Below are positions 7,286 through 16,791 of a stretch of DNA of 64,000 bases, in pieces. The first letter of the stretch is position 1, and the number at the start of each line of letters is the position of its first letter. The notes under the pieces are model-generated. The model did not search any database, was not told the origin of the DNA, and saw nothing but the letters and a program-made list of their open reading frames with translations. The position numbers were made by a program, and so were the translations under genes. The stretch is from an uncultured bacterium (GTDB lineage Bacteria > Verrucomicrobiota > Kiritimatiellia > RFP12 > UBA1067), in the NCBI GenBank assembly GCA_902799955.1, contig CADCCQ010000009.1, positions 114,942-178,941 on the forward strand, in the 5' to 3' direction.

Positions 7286-9175
7286 GTGAGGCTCAGAGTG
7301 CTGGGGCTGTCCGTGTGGGGCCAGTCCCATGCGCAGTCCATAGGAGTGCGCATCGAGGGCCTTCCGGCCGGGATCGCCGTCGACGGCGCCCGGCTGCAGG
7401 CCTTCATGGACCGCCGCGCGCCCGGGCGCGACGCGCTTTCGACGGCGCGCCGCGAGCCGGACGTCCCGGAGTTCCGCTGCGGCGTCTCCGGCGGCTTCAC
7501 CGACGGCGGCCCCGTCGAGGCGGTGATCCGCAACACCGACACGCGCAGCGGAGACTACGAGCGCACAGTCCCGCGCCCCGGCCACGCCGACTACCCGAAT
7601 TGGGTTCGGACCGGACGCATTCCGCCAGGCGGCGGCGCGAACTCCGGCCGCATGACTGCCGCGATGTGCGTCGCCGGCGGGATCTGCCTCCAGGCGCTCG
7701 AAAGTCGCGGCATTCGCGTCTCCGCGCGCGTCGAGGGCGCCCCCGACGTCGCCACCGCAAAGGCCGCCGGCGATTCCGTCGGCGGAGTCGTCGCCTGCGA
7801 GGTGACGGGACTTCCTGTCGGACTCGGCGGGCCTATGTTCGACGGCATCGACGGCGCTATCGCCGCCGCGATGTTCGGCATCCCCGGAGTGAAGGGCGTC
7901 GAGTTCGGCAACGGCTTTGCCGCCGCGTCGCTCAGGGGCTCGAAGAACAACGACGCGTTCGCCGTCCGCGATGGGAAGGTCGTCACGCTCTCCAACCGCC
8001 ATGGCGGAGTCCTTGGCGGAATGACGAGCGGAATGCCGCTCGTCTTCAGGGTCGCGATGAAGCCGACCCCGTCAATCTACGTCCCCCAGAAGAGCGTCGA
8101 CCTCGCGACGATGACGGAGACCGAACTGACCGTCCGCGGACGCCACGACCCCTGTATCGCCTACCGCGCCGTGCCCGTCGTCGAGGGGCTAGCCGCGTTC
8201 GCCGTTCTCGACGCGATTCTCGCGGATGCCCCGGGCGCAGAGTACCGCCCGGTTCCGCTCGACGAGCTTCGCAACATCGTCGTCGACTCGAATGTCGCCG
8301 CGCTCTATCCCGAGATCGCCGGAAGGGCGATCATGGTCCTTCCTTCCGGCGAGGAGTCGAAGACCATCGAAACGGTCACGCGGATTTGGGACGCCTTTGC
8401 GAAGGCAGGCGTCGGGCGCCGCGATTTCGTGACCGCCGTCGGCGGCGGCGTCACCGGAGACCTCGTCGGCTTCGCCGCCGCCACTTGGATGCGCGGCGTC
8501 GACTGGGTGAACGTCCCGACCACGCTCCTCTCGATGGTCGACGCGTCGTACGGTGGCAAGACCGCCTGCGACCTGCCGTCCGGCAAGAACATGGCGGGCG
8601 CGTTCCATCCGCCGCGTCGCGTTATAATTGACGAACGATTTCTAACTACGCTTCCGCCGCGGCGCGTCGCCGACGGACGTGCAGAGATGATAAAGCACGA
8701 GGTGATCGGCGGCATACCGCGCCCCGACGACGTCGCGCGGCTCCCGTCGTCCGCGGAGATCGCGGCGAACCTCGCGGTCAAGGTCGGCGTCGTGCGCGCC
8801 GACCCGTTCGAGCGCACGGGCGAGCGGATGAAACTCAATGCCGGACACACCGTCGCGCATGCCGTCGAGAAGGCGACTAACTACGCGGTGTCGCACGGCG
8901 AGGCGGTCGCGATCGGCTGCGTCGAGGAGGCGCGCCTCGCCGAACGTCTCGGCCACGCAAAGGCCGGGTGGGCTGACGAGCTGGCGGCGAGGTTCGCGTC
9001 CGCCGGGCTTCCTGTCGCGCTGCCGGACGGCCTCACGTTCGATTCGCTCGCGCCGCTGATGGCCGGCGACAAGAAGCGCGAGGGCGCGTCCGTCGTTTTC
9101 GCCCTGCCGTGCGGATGGGGCGACGTCAGGGCCGTGCGCGTGGATTTCGCGGGAAATGGCGCAGATGTCGGGTGA
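7286..9175 (+). CDS. aroCB: Chorismate synthase / 3-dehydroquinate synthase fusion
   Basis: Two shikimate-pathway enzymes in one 629-residue chain (GTG start, purine-rich ribosome site). Residues 1 to about 312 are chorismate synthase: VWGQSHAQSIGV (family motif GESHG with Glu replaced by Gln and the catalytic His kept), PRPGHADYPNW, GGANSGRMTAA, KNNDAF, HGGVLGGMTSGMP and RHDPCIAYRAVPVVE. From about residue 320 the chain is 3-dehydroquinate synthase: LPSGEESKT, GGGVTGDLVGFAAA, VPTTLLSMVDASYGGKT, PSGKNMAGAFHPP, AEMIKHEV, NAGHTVAHAVE and SHGEAVAIG, which keep the Glu and two His zinc ligands. Each half is shorter than its free-standing relative (about 360 residues each). The enzymes are the second... 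first and last steps of the pathway, so direct channelling is not implied. murCB overlaps its end by 20 bases. Confidence 0.93.
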   Translation: MRLRVLGLSVWGQSHAQSIGVRIEGLPAGIAVDGARLQAFMDRRAPGRDALSTARREPDVPEFRCGVSGGFTDGGPVEAVIRNTDTRSGDYERTVPRPGHADYPNWVRTGRIPPGGGANSGRMTAAMCVAGGICLQALESRGIRVSARVEGAPDVATAKAAGDSVGGVVACEVTGLPVGLGGPMFDGIDGAIAAAMFGIPGVKGVEFGNGFAAASLRGSKNNDAFAVRDGKVVTLSNRHGGVLGGMTSGMPLVFRVAMKPTPSIYVPQKSVDLATMTETELTVRGRHDPCIAYRAVPVVEGLAAFAVLDAILADAPGAEYRPVPLDELRNIVVDSNVAALYPEIAGRAIMVLPSGEESKTIETVTRIWDAFAKAGVGRRDFVTAVGGGVTGDLVGFAAATWMRGVDWVNVPTTLLSMVDASYGGKTACDLPSGKNMAGAFHPPRRVIIDERFLTTLPPRRVADGRAEMIKHEVIGGIPRPDDVARLPSSAEIAANLAVKVGVVRADPFERTGERMKLNAGHTVAHAVEKATNYAVSHGEAVAIGCVEEARLAERLGHAKAGWADELAARFASAGLPVALPDGLTFDSLAPLMAGDKKREGASVVFALPCGWGDVRAVRVDFAGNGADVG

Positions 9176-11183
9176 TGGCTTTCTCCAGGGGCGGCGGATC
9201 CACTTCGCGGGCGTGGGGGGCGTCGGCATGGCCGCACTCGCTGTGCTTGCGAAGGCGTGCGGCGCGGAGGTGACGGGATGCGACATCTCCGCCACGTCCA
9301 GGACGCGCTGGCTGGAGTCGATGGGCGTCAAGGTGTCCATTGGGCACGACGCCTCGCATCTTCTGGGCGTCGACGAGCTTGTCGTCACGCCTGCCGTCTC
9401 GCCGGACAACCCGGAGCTGGCGTACTGCGCTTCCGCCGAGGGACGGCGCATCCGCGTTCGCAGGCGCGGAGAGCTTCTCGCGGAAATGGTGTCGTCATGC
9501 AGCTCCATCGCCGTATGCGGCTCGCACGGCAAGACCACCACCGCGACGTTCACCGCGAGGCTTCTGCTCGCGCTTGGCGAGGACGTCAGCTGGGCGATTG
9601 GCGGCGAGACGGGCGACTTCCCCGTCGCCGGCGTCGCGAAGGGCGGGCTCTTCTCCGACGGCGCCGTCCTGGTCGTCGAGGCCGACGAGTCCGATGGCAC
9701 GCTTGCGCTCTACCACCCGGACGTCCTCGTCGTCACGAACTGCGAATACGACCACCCCGACCACTTCAAGACTCCCTCCGACTATTTCGCGTGCTTCGAC
9801 GCCGCGCGGCGTAACTCAGGCGACGTCGTGGAAGCGGAGTCGCTGCCGCTCGACGGCTGGGATTCCCTTGGCTCGCTCCCTCTCCACAACCAGAGGAACG
9901 CGCGCGCCGCCGCGGAGGTCGCCCTGCGTCGCGGACACTCAAGGGAGTCAATCGAGAGGGCGCTCGCGTCGATAGTGGAAGAGCTTCCGGACAGGCGCTT
10001 CCAGACGATCGCGGCGAACACCCCCGCCGGGACGGTAGTGACGGACTACGCGCACCACCCCACGGAGATGAAGTGCGCCGTCGCTATGGCGCGCGATGTG
10101 TGCAGGGGACGCCTGCGCGTTCTCTTCCAGCCGCACAGGTACTCGCGCACAAAGGCGCTGATAAACGATTTCCCGGAAGCCCTGCGCGGCGTGGACGAAG
10201 TCGTGCTTTGCCCCACATACGCCGCGTTCGAGCGGCCTGTCGAGGGCGGGGACATCGCCGACTTGTACGCGGCGTGCCGCCGCGCCTGGAAGGGGACTCC
10301 CCGTCTGTTTCTTGCAAGAAGCTGCCGTGAGGCGTGGAGGCATGCGTATTTCGAGGGCAGGGAGGACGACGTAACGCTGCTCCTTGGCGCGGGCGACATC
10401 ATCGGACTCGCGGATGACGTTGTCGCGGATTGTTCCGCCGCCGGTGCGCGTCCGGCCGGTCCAGGCACGGATCTTTCAGGATTTTCGTTCTTCAGGACTG
10501 GCGGGCGCAGTGTTGGCGGCGGCGTGCGTCATGTCGTTGGAATGGGCTCTAATCTGTGGATCAGCGACCTTACTACGGATGAAGAGTACACGAGGCTCGG
10601 CCATGGTGGCGCGGAGTCGCGCCGTCCCACGCCGAGTGGACGGGTCGTGTTCCCTGCCGGCGCGCCCGGCGCTGTCCTTGGCGTCCCGTGGATGGCGGGC
10701 GTCCCCGGTTCGGTCGGCGGATGGATCGTGATGAACGCCGGGGCGTTTTCGCACTCCATCGGCGAGCTTGTCATGCGCGTCAAGGTCGACGGGCGCTGGC
10801 TCGCGCGCGGGGAATGCGGCTTCGGCTATCGTACCAGCGCAATAAAGGGCGTCGTGGAGGAAGTTGAGTTCGCATTCCCGGAGAGCTGGGACGTCGATGC
10901 CGCGACTTGCCTTGCGAAGCGCCCGCACTTCCCGCCGCGGTGCTGCGGGAGCGTGTTCAAGAATCCTCCGGGCGATTTTGCGGGACGCCTCCTAGAGGCA
11001 GTCGGGGCGAAGGGCCTCTCCGTCGGCGGGGCGTATGTGTGGGAAGGCCACGCCAATGTCATCGCAGCCCGCGACGGCGCGACTTCCAGCGACATACTCG
11101 CGCTTGCGCGCATAATGCGCGAGAGGGTGTTCCACCGCTACGGCGTGCGGCTTTCCGCCGAGATTCGGGGGCTTGATGTCTGA
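9156..11183 (+). CDS. murCB: UDP-N-acetylmuramate-L-alanine ligase / UDP-N-acetylenolpyruvoylglucosamine reductase fusion
   Basis: Two consecutive cytoplasmic peptidoglycan-precursor enzymes fused in 675 residues. Residues 1 to about 420 are MurC: VGGVGMAAL, the P-loop GSHGKTTT, VEADESDGT, TNCEYDHPDHF, DYAHHPTE and FQPHRYSR. The rest is a compact MurB: FRTGG and VGMGSNLWISD for FAD, GVPGSVGGWIVMNAGAF, FGYRTSAIK, the catalytic Ser in CGSVFKNPPGDF, and a C-terminal Glu in RLSAEIRGLDV. The order is reversed relative to the pathway (MurB acts first). Both halves are shortened; the MurB FAD-domain loops are notably trimmed. ATG 9156 overlaps aroCB by 20 bases; ATG 9165 is an alternative start. It shows that the organism makes peptidoglycan. 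Confidence 0.93.
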   Translation: MAQMSGDGFLQGRRIHFAGVGGVGMAALAVLAKACGAEVTGCDISATSRTRWLESMGVKVSIGHDASHLLGVDELVVTPAVSPDNPELAYCASAEGRRIRVRRRGELLAEMVSSCSSIAVCGSHGKTTTATFTARLLLALGEDVSWAIGGETGDFPVAGVAKGGLFSDGAVLVVEADESDGTLALYHPDVLVVTNCEYDHPDHFKTPSDYFACFDAARRNSGDVVEAESLPLDGWDSLGSLPLHNQRNARAAAEVALRRGHSRESIERALASIVEELPDRRFQTIAANTPAGTVVTDYAHHPTEMKCAVAMARDVCRGRLRVLFQPHRYSRTKALINDFPEALRGVDEVVLCPTYAAFERPVEGGDIADLYAACRRAWKGTPRLFLARSCREAWRHAYFEGREDDVTLLLGAGDIIGLADDVVADCSAAGARPAGPGTDLSGFSFFRTGGRSVGGGVRHVVGMGSNLWISDLTTDEEYTRLGHGGAESRRPTPSGRVVFPAGAPGAVLGVPWMAGVPGSVGGWIVMNAGAFSHSIGELVMRVKVDGRWLARGECGFGYRTSAIKGVVEEVEFAFPESWDVDAATCLAKRPHFPPRCCGSVFKNPPGDFAGRLLEAVGAKGLSVGGAYVWEGHANVIAARDGATSSDILALARIMRERVFHRYGVRLSAEIRGLDV

Positions 11184-11916
11184 AGATGTGTTGATGACGA
11201 GATGGAGAGTCCACCACAAGGCGGAGACTGCGTCCACGAATGCGGACGCAAAGTCCGGCCGCGCCTGGGACGTCTTCACGGCCGATTTCCAGACCGCGGG
11301 GCGCGGACGCCTCGACCACCGCTGGCTTTCAGCGCCAGGTAAGAATCTCGTCATGTCGGCGGTCCTGCCGGTGGAGGGGCTGCCGCCGGATCACGTCGCG
11401 ACGCTGCCGCTTGCCGTGGGGCTCGCCGTCGCCGAGGCGCTTGGGCGCATCTGCCGGGCGGGCGGAGTTGACGTGGAGGTTGCATTGAAATGGCCGAACG
11501 ACGTCCTTGTCGGCGGTAGGAAGATATGCGGAGTCCTGTGTGAGCGCAGTGGAGACTGCGTGATCGCCGGCGTCGGCGTCAACGTCGGCGAGACGGACTT
11601 CCCCGAGGAGATCGCCTGGAGGGCGACGTCGCTTGCCGCGCTTGGCGTGGAGGCGAATGTGCGTGACGTGCTTTCAGCCGTTCTGAAGTCGCTGGAGTCT
11701 GTGTTTGATGAATGGAAGGGCGGCGGCTTCGCGGCAATCTGGCCGCGTATCGCCGGTATGGATGCGTTGAAGGGGCGGTGGCTGGAGGTCGTGCAGACGG
11801 ATTCCGACAAAGCGCCGGCCTCCGGCGTCTGCGGCGGCATCCAGTCGGACGGCTCGCTTCTCGTCGGCGCCACCGCCATCTGGTCCGGCGAGGCAAGAAT
11901 CCTCATGCCGATTTGA
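11176..11916 (+). CDS. birA: Biotin-[acetyl-CoA-carboxylase] ligase, short (class I) form
   Basis: Attaches biotin to the carrier lysine of biotin-dependent carboxylases through biotinyl-AMP. The protein is about 246 residues and lacks the N-terminal helix-turn-helix of E. coli BirA, so it is a ligase without repressor function. Motifs: ETASTNADAK, the biotin/AMP loop QTAGRGRLDHRW followed by SAPGKNLVMSAV, LKWPNDVLVGGRKICGVLCE and AGVGVNVGE. I chose ATG 11176, just inside the murCB end and preceded by a G-rich ribosome site; TTG 11173 and ATG 11194 are alternatives. It is the last gene of the galM-aroCB-murCB-birA run. Confidence 0.9.
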   Translation: MSEDVLMTRWRVHHKAETASTNADAKSGRAWDVFTADFQTAGRGRLDHRWLSAPGKNLVMSAVLPVEGLPPDHVATLPLAVGLAVAEALGRICRAGGVDVEVALKWPNDVLVGGRKICGVLCERSGDCVIAGVGVNVGETDFPEEIAWRATSLAALGVEANVRDVLSAVLKSLESVFDEWKGGGFAAIWPRIAGMDALKGRWLEVVQTDSDKAPASGVCGGIQSDGSLLVGATAIWSGEARILMPI

Positions 11917-11958
11917 TTCACTTGATTGTACAACTTTCCCAACTTTCCTGTGGTGCGC

Positions 11959-11987
11959 TTTACATTATTCCGGGAGTTTGGTATAAT
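11959..11987 (+). promoter_or_regulatory. Promoter of the EEP-MINPP-GH95 operon
   Basis: TTTACA (11959-11964), 17-bp spacer, TGG-TATAAT (box 11982-11987). This near-perfect sigma70 promoter lies 98 bases before the first gene. Upstream, a 9-bp sequence CAACTTTCC is repeated directly in tandem. Confidence 0.8.
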
Positions 11988-12021
11988 CTGGACTGTTGGA
12001 TCCGGGGGCCCCGGAACGAAG

Positions 12022-12080
12022 CGGGGTTCTGGTCTGCAAGGCAAAGTAACGGGGTCCTGGGCCGCAAGGCAAAGGAGTAA
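12022..12080 (+). repeat. Imperfect 28-bp tandem repeat in a 5' leader
   Basis: Two copies (12022-12049 and 12050-12080) share CGGGGT, CTGG and GCAAGGCAAAG, the second with a short insertion that contains the ribosome site AGGAG. Just upstream, CCGGGGGCCCCGG (12003-12014) can form a short hairpin. The leader of about 90 bases could be structured; I recognise no known riboswitch. Confidence 0.6.
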
Positions 12081-12085
12081 TCGAA

Positions 12086-13054
12086 ATGAAGAGAACAGCA
12101 TTCATCGTCGCGGCGTTCTGTGCCGCAGGCGCGTCAGCGGCGCAGGGCGCCGGGGAGCGCGGGGAAGAGGTCTGGGAGACCAGGCAGAGGACAACGCCGC
12201 CGCAGGTGCGCGTGATGACGTACAACGTCCGCTACTCCGCCGGCGACAGGAAGTCCGCGGACAACAACTGGAAGGCGCGGCGCGACGACTTCGCGCGCAC
12301 GATCGAGCGTGAGGCGCCAGACGTCATCGGGTTCCAGGAGGTCCTGCCGGACCAGCGCAAGTGGCTTGAGGGCAGGTTCCCGGACTATGAGTTCACAGGC
12401 GAGGGTAGGAACGCCGACCGCGTGAACGGCGAGGCGTCGCCCGTGGCGTTCCGCCGCGACAGGTTCGAGGTCCTCCGGAAGGGCACGTTCTGGCTCTCCG
12501 AGACGCCGGACGTCCCGGGCTCGAAGTCGTGGAAGACCGCGATCCAGCGGATATGCACATACGCCGTGCTGAAGGACAAGGCGACCGGCCGGACGTTCTC
12601 CTTCGCGAACACCCACACCGACCACAGGAGCGAGGAGGCTCGCGAGAAGGGGATGCTGCTCATCATCGAGCGCATGAAGGACTTCGGCAAGGACGCGCCC
12701 GTCGTGTTCGTCGGCGACCACAACTGCCTCGAGTGGGAGGCCCCCGCGAAGGCCGTCTCGAAGCTGCTCACGGACGCAATCTACCTCACCAAGACGCCGC
12801 CGCGCGGCTCTTGGAGGACGTTCAACTTCTGGAGCTGGCACGAGAAGGAGCTCTCGATAGTCGAGGCGCTGAAGATGCCGGTCGACAAGCGGAGCATCCC
12901 CGGGGACATGTCAGACATGAAGCGCATCGACTACATCTACGTCTCGCCCGGCACGACGGTGCTGGACTACCGTACGGTCTCAGCGCCGCGCCCCGGCACG
13001 AAGCTATACCCGAGCGACCACTTCCCGTCCGTGGCGACCATCCAGTTCAAGTAG
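12086..13054 (+). CDS. Exported endonuclease/exonuclease/phosphatase-family protein
   Basis: Secreted metal-dependent hydrolase of the EEP (DNase I-like) fold, 322 residues with a signal peptide (about residues 1-19). Motifs in order: MTYNVRY, the metal-binding Glu in IGFQEV, NTHTDHRSEEAREKG, VGDHN, MKRIDYIYV and the final catalytic SDHFPSVA. Relatives hydrolyse nucleic acids, inositol phosphates or sphingomyelin-like phosphodiesters. Here it is followed by a MINPP-like phosphatase and a GH95 glycosidase on the same transcript, which makes an extracellular phosphoester-scavenging role more likely than DNA degradation, but the substrate is not determined. The ribosome site AAAGGAG is eight bases before the ATG. 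Confidence 0.85.
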   Translation: MKRTAFIVAAFCAAGASAAQGAGERGEEVWETRQRTTPPQVRVMTYNVRYSAGDRKSADNNWKARRDDFARTIEREAPDVIGFQEVLPDQRKWLEGRFPDYEFTGEGRNADRVNGEASPVAFRRDRFEVLRKGTFWLSETPDVPGSKSWKTAIQRICTYAVLKDKATGRTFSFANTHTDHRSEEAREKGMLLIIERMKDFGKDAPVVFVGDHNCLEWEAPAKAVSKLLTDAIYLTKTPPRGSWRTFNFWSWHEKELSIVEALKMPVDKRSIPGDMSDMKRIDYIYVSPGTTVLDYRTVSAPRPGTKLYPSDHFPSVATIQFK

Positions 13055-13069
13055 AACGGAGGAGCGAGG

Positions 13070-14347
13070 ATGACGAAGGCATTTTTCCGCGCGGCGTTTC
13101 TTGTCGCCTTTGCGATGTCCGCCGGCGCGGCGGACGTCGAACTCGACCGCATGGCGGCGAGCTACCACTCCTACGAGTTCGGCGACGTGGCGTGGACGCC
13201 TCCGCCGGACGGGTACCGCCCGTTCTACGTGAGCCACTATGGCCGCCACGGATCGCGGCGCATAAACGCCCACAACGGGCTCCACAGCGAATGGGTGGCC
13301 AAGCTGCTCAGGGGCGCGAAGGAGTCGGGCAACCTCACTCCGCTCGGCGTCGAGCTGCTTGCCGACATCGCCAGGCTGGACGGCGAGATCGACGGCTTCC
13401 AGGGCGAGCTGACACAGCGGGGAGTGGACGAGCACCGCACGCTCGCGCGCCGCATGGCCGCGCGCACGCCGCAGGTGTTCGCGCCCGGGCGCCGCGTCGA
13501 CTGCCGCGCGACGCGGGCCCCGAGGTGCCTGCTCAGCATGGCCAACTTCGCGCTTGCGCTTTCCTCCGCCGCGCCCGGCCTAGACATCTCGTACGCGACC
13601 GGAGAGAAGATCCACGTGATGATGACGGCGATCGCGTTCGCGGACCAGAAGCCCGTCAAGAGGCGCAAGGCCGCGGGAGAGAGGTTCTACGCGAGCAGGG
13701 TGGACGCCACGAGGCTTCTCAAGGCGCTGTTCGTCGACCCATCGAAGGTGAAGGGTCTTGACAAGCCGTACGAGTTCGCGCGGCGCCTCTACGTGTGCGC
13801 GTCCGACTGTCAGTGCCTATCCGCCGAAATCGGGGAGCTTGACCTGTGGAGGTATTTTACGAAGGAGGAGATCGCAACCATCTCTCGCTGTCAGGCGGCG
13901 GCAGACCTTGCCGTGATCGGGCATGCCAAGGAGTTCAAGGGCGAGGTCCCGCGCGCCGCGGCGACCGTCGCGCAGGACATCATCGAGCGCGCCGACCGCG
14001 CGGTCGCCGATCCGAAGATCGCGGCGGACCTCAGGTTCGGGCACGACTCCGGGATATGGCCCGTCGCGTCTTTCCTCGACCTTGTGGGCCCGGGCACATG
14101 CTGCTCCATGGATGAGGCGTGGGAGAAGTGCCCGTCGTGGAAGTACATGTGCATGGCGGCGAACATGCAGATGGTTTTCTTCCGCAACGACGCCGGGGAC
14201 GTCCTGGTGAAGATACTCTGGAACGAGAGGGAGACGCCTGTGCGGGGGCTGAATCCGAGGTGCGGGCCGTACTACGCCTGGGACGACCTCAAGGCGTACA
14301 TGCAGTCCAGGATCGCAGAGTGCCAGGGCGCTGAGAAAAAGCACTGA
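13070..14347 (+). CDS. Exported histidine acid phosphatase (MINPP/phytase-like)
   Basis: Branch-2 histidine phosphatase, 425 residues with a signal peptide ending near residue 20. The RHG signature is RHGSR, with the phosphohistidine nucleophile at about H60, and the proton-donor motif is HD (FGHDSG, H325-D326). RHGSR with this layout resembles the multiple inositol polyphosphate phosphatases found in gut Bacteroides, which release phosphate from phytate. Several Cys pairs in the second half could form disulfides. It starts 16 bases after the EEP gene (ribosome site GGAGGAG) and precedes GH95 by 17 bases. Phytate or a phosphorylated glycan is the inferred substrate. Confidence 0.82.
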   Translation: MTKAFFRAAFLVAFAMSAGAADVELDRMAASYHSYEFGDVAWTPPPDGYRPFYVSHYGRHGSRRINAHNGLHSEWVAKLLRGAKESGNLTPLGVELLADIARLDGEIDGFQGELTQRGVDEHRTLARRMAARTPQVFAPGRRVDCRATRAPRCLLSMANFALALSSAAPGLDISYATGEKIHVMMTAIAFADQKPVKRRKAAGERFYASRVDATRLLKALFVDPSKVKGLDKPYEFARRLYVCASDCQCLSAEIGELDLWRYFTKEEIATISRCQAAADLAVIGHAKEFKGEVPRAAATVAQDIIERADRAVADPKIAADLRFGHDSGIWPVASFLDLVGPGTCCSMDEAWEKCPSWKYMCMAANMQMVFFRNDAGDVLVKILWNERETPVRGLNPRCGPYYAWDDLKAYMQSRIAECQGAEKKH

Positions 14348-14364
14348 GAAAGGGAGTCAGGTCG

Positions 14365-16698
14365 ATGAAGGCGAGGTTCGCAATCCGTGCCGCGGCGGCG
14401 TATGCATCCGCGGCGATGTCTCTGGCGTGCGCCGCCGGGCTCGCCGGCGGCATGGAGCTTTGGTACCGTTCCGAGGCCAAGGACTGGGTGGAGGCGTTGC
14501 CCGTCGGCAACGGCCGTCTCGGTGCGATGGCGTTCGGCGGAGTGGTGCGCGACAGGCTGCTCCTCAACGAGGACACCATCTGGGCGGGCGCGCCAATCGA
14601 AGGCGCGGAGGAAATCACGCCGGAGATGATCAAGGAGTGCCGCAGGCTCCTCTTCGAGGGGAAGAACCACGAGGCCGTCAAGGTTCTGCCGCAGAGGTTC
14701 ACGCAGACGGCGAGCTACCAGCTGTTCGGCGACCTGGAGATTCGTCACGCCCTCCCGGACGGCAAGACAAAGGAATATCGCCGTTCGCTTTCGCTCGACG
14801 ACGCGGTGGCGCGGACTTCCTTCAGGCGCGGCGACGCAAGGTTCACCCGCGAGACTTTCTCCAGCTTCACGGACGACGTAGTCATATATCGCGTCAGCGC
14901 CGACAGGAAGGGCGCGGTGTCCTTCGAGGCGTCGGTCAAGTCCCCGCTCAATCCAGTGTGCTCCGCTGAGGGCGGGCAACTTGTGGTGCGCGGCGTGACG
15001 GGCGACTCGCCGCGGATGAAGGGCGGCGTGCTGAGGTTCGAGGGGCGCATCGCCGTGGTCGCCGACGGCGGCAGGGCGTCCGCCGCCGACGGCAGGATCG
15101 TCGTCGAGGGCGCGGACGCCGCGACGCTCTACGTCGCAATCGCGACGAACTACAGGAACTACCGCGACCTCACGGGCGATCCGTCCTCGAAGTGCCGCGC
15201 GGCAGTCTCCGCCGCGCTGAATCTCCCATACGACAGGGCGAAGGCGGCGCACGCCGCGTTCTACCGCGCGCAGGCCGACCGCTGCGTGCTCTCGCTTGGG
15301 GAGGACCGCTTCCCGAAGAAGTCGACCGACGAGAGGGTCCGCGACTTCGCGAAGACGGACGACCCGTATCTGCCGGCGCTTCTCTTCCGCGACGGAAGGT
15401 ACATGATGATCTCCGGCTCGCAGCCCGGTACGCAGCCGCTGAACCTCCAGGGGATATGGAACCCCCATACTGCGCCGCCGTGGCGCGCGAACTTTACCGT
15501 CAACATCAACACCGAGATGAACTACTGGCCGGCGGAGGTGACTGGGCTCGGGGACCTGGCGGAGCCGCTGTGGCGGATGTGCGACGAGCTCTCCGTCGCG
15601 GGCGTGAAGTACGCGAAGGAGGTGTACGGCGCGGAGGGGTGGGTCGACCACCACAACACCGACGGCTGGCGGCACGTGGCGCCGACCAGCGGGCCCTCAT
15701 GTGGGATGTGGCCGTCGGGCGGCGGATGGCTCGTGATGCACATCTGGTACCACTGGCTCTACACGCGCGACCGCGATTTCCTCGCTAGGCACTATGCGAC
15801 GCTGAAGGGCTCGGCGGACTTCTTCGCGTCGTACATGGTTCGCGACCCCTCGACCGGCAGGCTGACGATATGCCCGTCGTCGTCGCCGGAGAACAAGCCG
15901 CACGGCGCCGGGAGATACGGCACCGCCATATCGACGGGCGCGGCGATGGACCACCAGATTGCGCGCGACGTCCTGCTTGCGGCGGCGGAGGCGACGGAGA
16001 TCCTCGGCAGGGACAAGGCGTACGCCGAGAGGCTTCGCGTCGTCGCCGCAGAGGTCGAGCCGCCGCACATCGGGAAGTGGGGGCAGCTGCAGGAGTGGAC
16101 GCGCGACCTGGACAGCCCGAAGGACAAGCACCGCCACACGAGCCACCTCTACGCGCTCTATCCGTCTAGCCAGATCACCCCCGAGACGCCAGACCTCTTC
16201 AAGGCGGCGAAGGTTTCGCTCGAGGCGCGCGGCGACGAGTCGACGGGATGGTCGCTCGCGTGGCGGATGAACCTGTGGGCGAGGCTCCTCGACGGAGAGA
16301 GGGCGTACTCGTTTGTGAAGAGGCTTTTGCGTCCGGCGATCTTCGAGTCGAACGGCAGGAGGCGCGAGAGGAGCGGAGTCTACGATAACCTGTTCGACGC
16401 GCATCCTCCGTTCCAGATCGACGGCAACTTCGGCGCGACGGCGGGCATCGCCGAGATGCTGCTCCAGTCCCACCGCGGCGCGATAGACATCCTGCCCGCG
16501 CTTCCGAAGGCTTGGCCGGTCGGCAGCGTGAAGGGGCTCAGGGCGCAGGGTGGCTTCGTCGTGGACATCGAGTGGAAGGGCGGCGAGCCCGTCCTGGTGC
16601 GCGTCAAGTCGCTCGCCGGCGTCCCGTGCAGGGTGCGCTACGCAGGCAAGGAGGTCTCGCTTTCCCTCAAGAAGGGCGAGGCCTGGGAAGGGCGCTAG
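14365..16698 (+). CDS. GH95 alpha-L-fucosidase / alpha-L-galactosidase
   Basis: Exported inverting glycosidase of family GH95, 777 residues, with a signal peptide (about 1-29). The N-terminal beta-sandwich starts at [12 protein letters not shown] and the (alpha/alpha)6 barrel follows. The catalytic layout of the Bifidobacterium enzyme is preserved: the Asn pair in NINTEMNYW (about N380/N382), the acid Glu in GQLQEW (about E577) and the Asp in [10 protein letters not shown] (about D686). Known members remove terminal alpha-1,2-fucose or alpha-L-galactose from host glycans, xyloglucan or other polysaccharides. It closes the EEP-MINPP-GH95 operon. A second, diverged GH95 lies at 29.6 kb, suggesting different linkages. 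Confidence 0.92.
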   Translation: MKARFAIRAAAAYASAAMSLACAAGLAGGMELWYRSEAKDWVEALPVGNGRLGAMAFGGVVRDRLLLNEDTIWAGAPIEGAEEITPEMIKECRRLLFEGKNHEAVKVLPQRFTQTASYQLFGDLEIRHALPDGKTKEYRRSLSLDDAVARTSFRRGDARFTRETFSSFTDDVVIYRVSADRKGAVSFEASVKSPLNPVCSAEGGQLVVRGVTGDSPRMKGGVLRFEGRIAVVADGGRASAADGRIVVEGADAATLYVAIATNYRNYRDLTGDPSSKCRAAVSAALNLPYDRAKAAHAAFYRAQADRCVLSLGEDRFPKKSTDERVRDFAKTDDPYLPALLFRDGRYMMISGSQPGTQPLNLQGIWNPHTAPPWRANFTVNINTEMNYWPAEVTGLGDLAEPLWRMCDELSVAGVKYAKEVYGAEGWVDHHNTDGWRHVAPTSGPSCGMWPSGGGWLVMHIWYHWLYTRDRDFLARHYATLKGSADFFASYMVRDPSTGRLTICPSSSPENKPHGAGRYGTAISTGAAMDHQIARDVLLAAAEATEILGRDKAYAERLRVVAAEVEPPHIGKWGQLQEWTRDLDSPKDKHRHTSHLYALYPSSQITPETPDLFKAAKVSLEARGDESTGWSLAWRMNLWARLLDGERAYSFVKRLLRPAIFESNGRRRERSGVYDNLFDAHPPFQIDGNFGATAGIAEMLLQSHRGAIDILPALPKAWPVGSVKGLRAQGGFVVDIEWKGGEPVLVRVKSLAGVPCRVRYAGKEVSLSLKKGEAWEGR

Positions 16699-16728
16699 GG
16701 AGCCTGGAAAAATTCCTGAAAATCCCCC

Positions 16729-16758
16729 TTGACAGAAATGCCGTCTCCGTGATAAAAT
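16729..16758 (+). promoter_or_regulatory. Promoter of the tetR-family gene
   Basis: A perfect TTGACA (16729-16734), 18-bp spacer, TGA-TAAAAT (box 16753-16758). The start site falls about 27 bases before the ATG. The leader carries an AAGGAGG ribosome site. Confidence 0.8.
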
Positions 16759-16791
16759 AATCGCGTGATTACGATAAGGAGGAACACGGAG

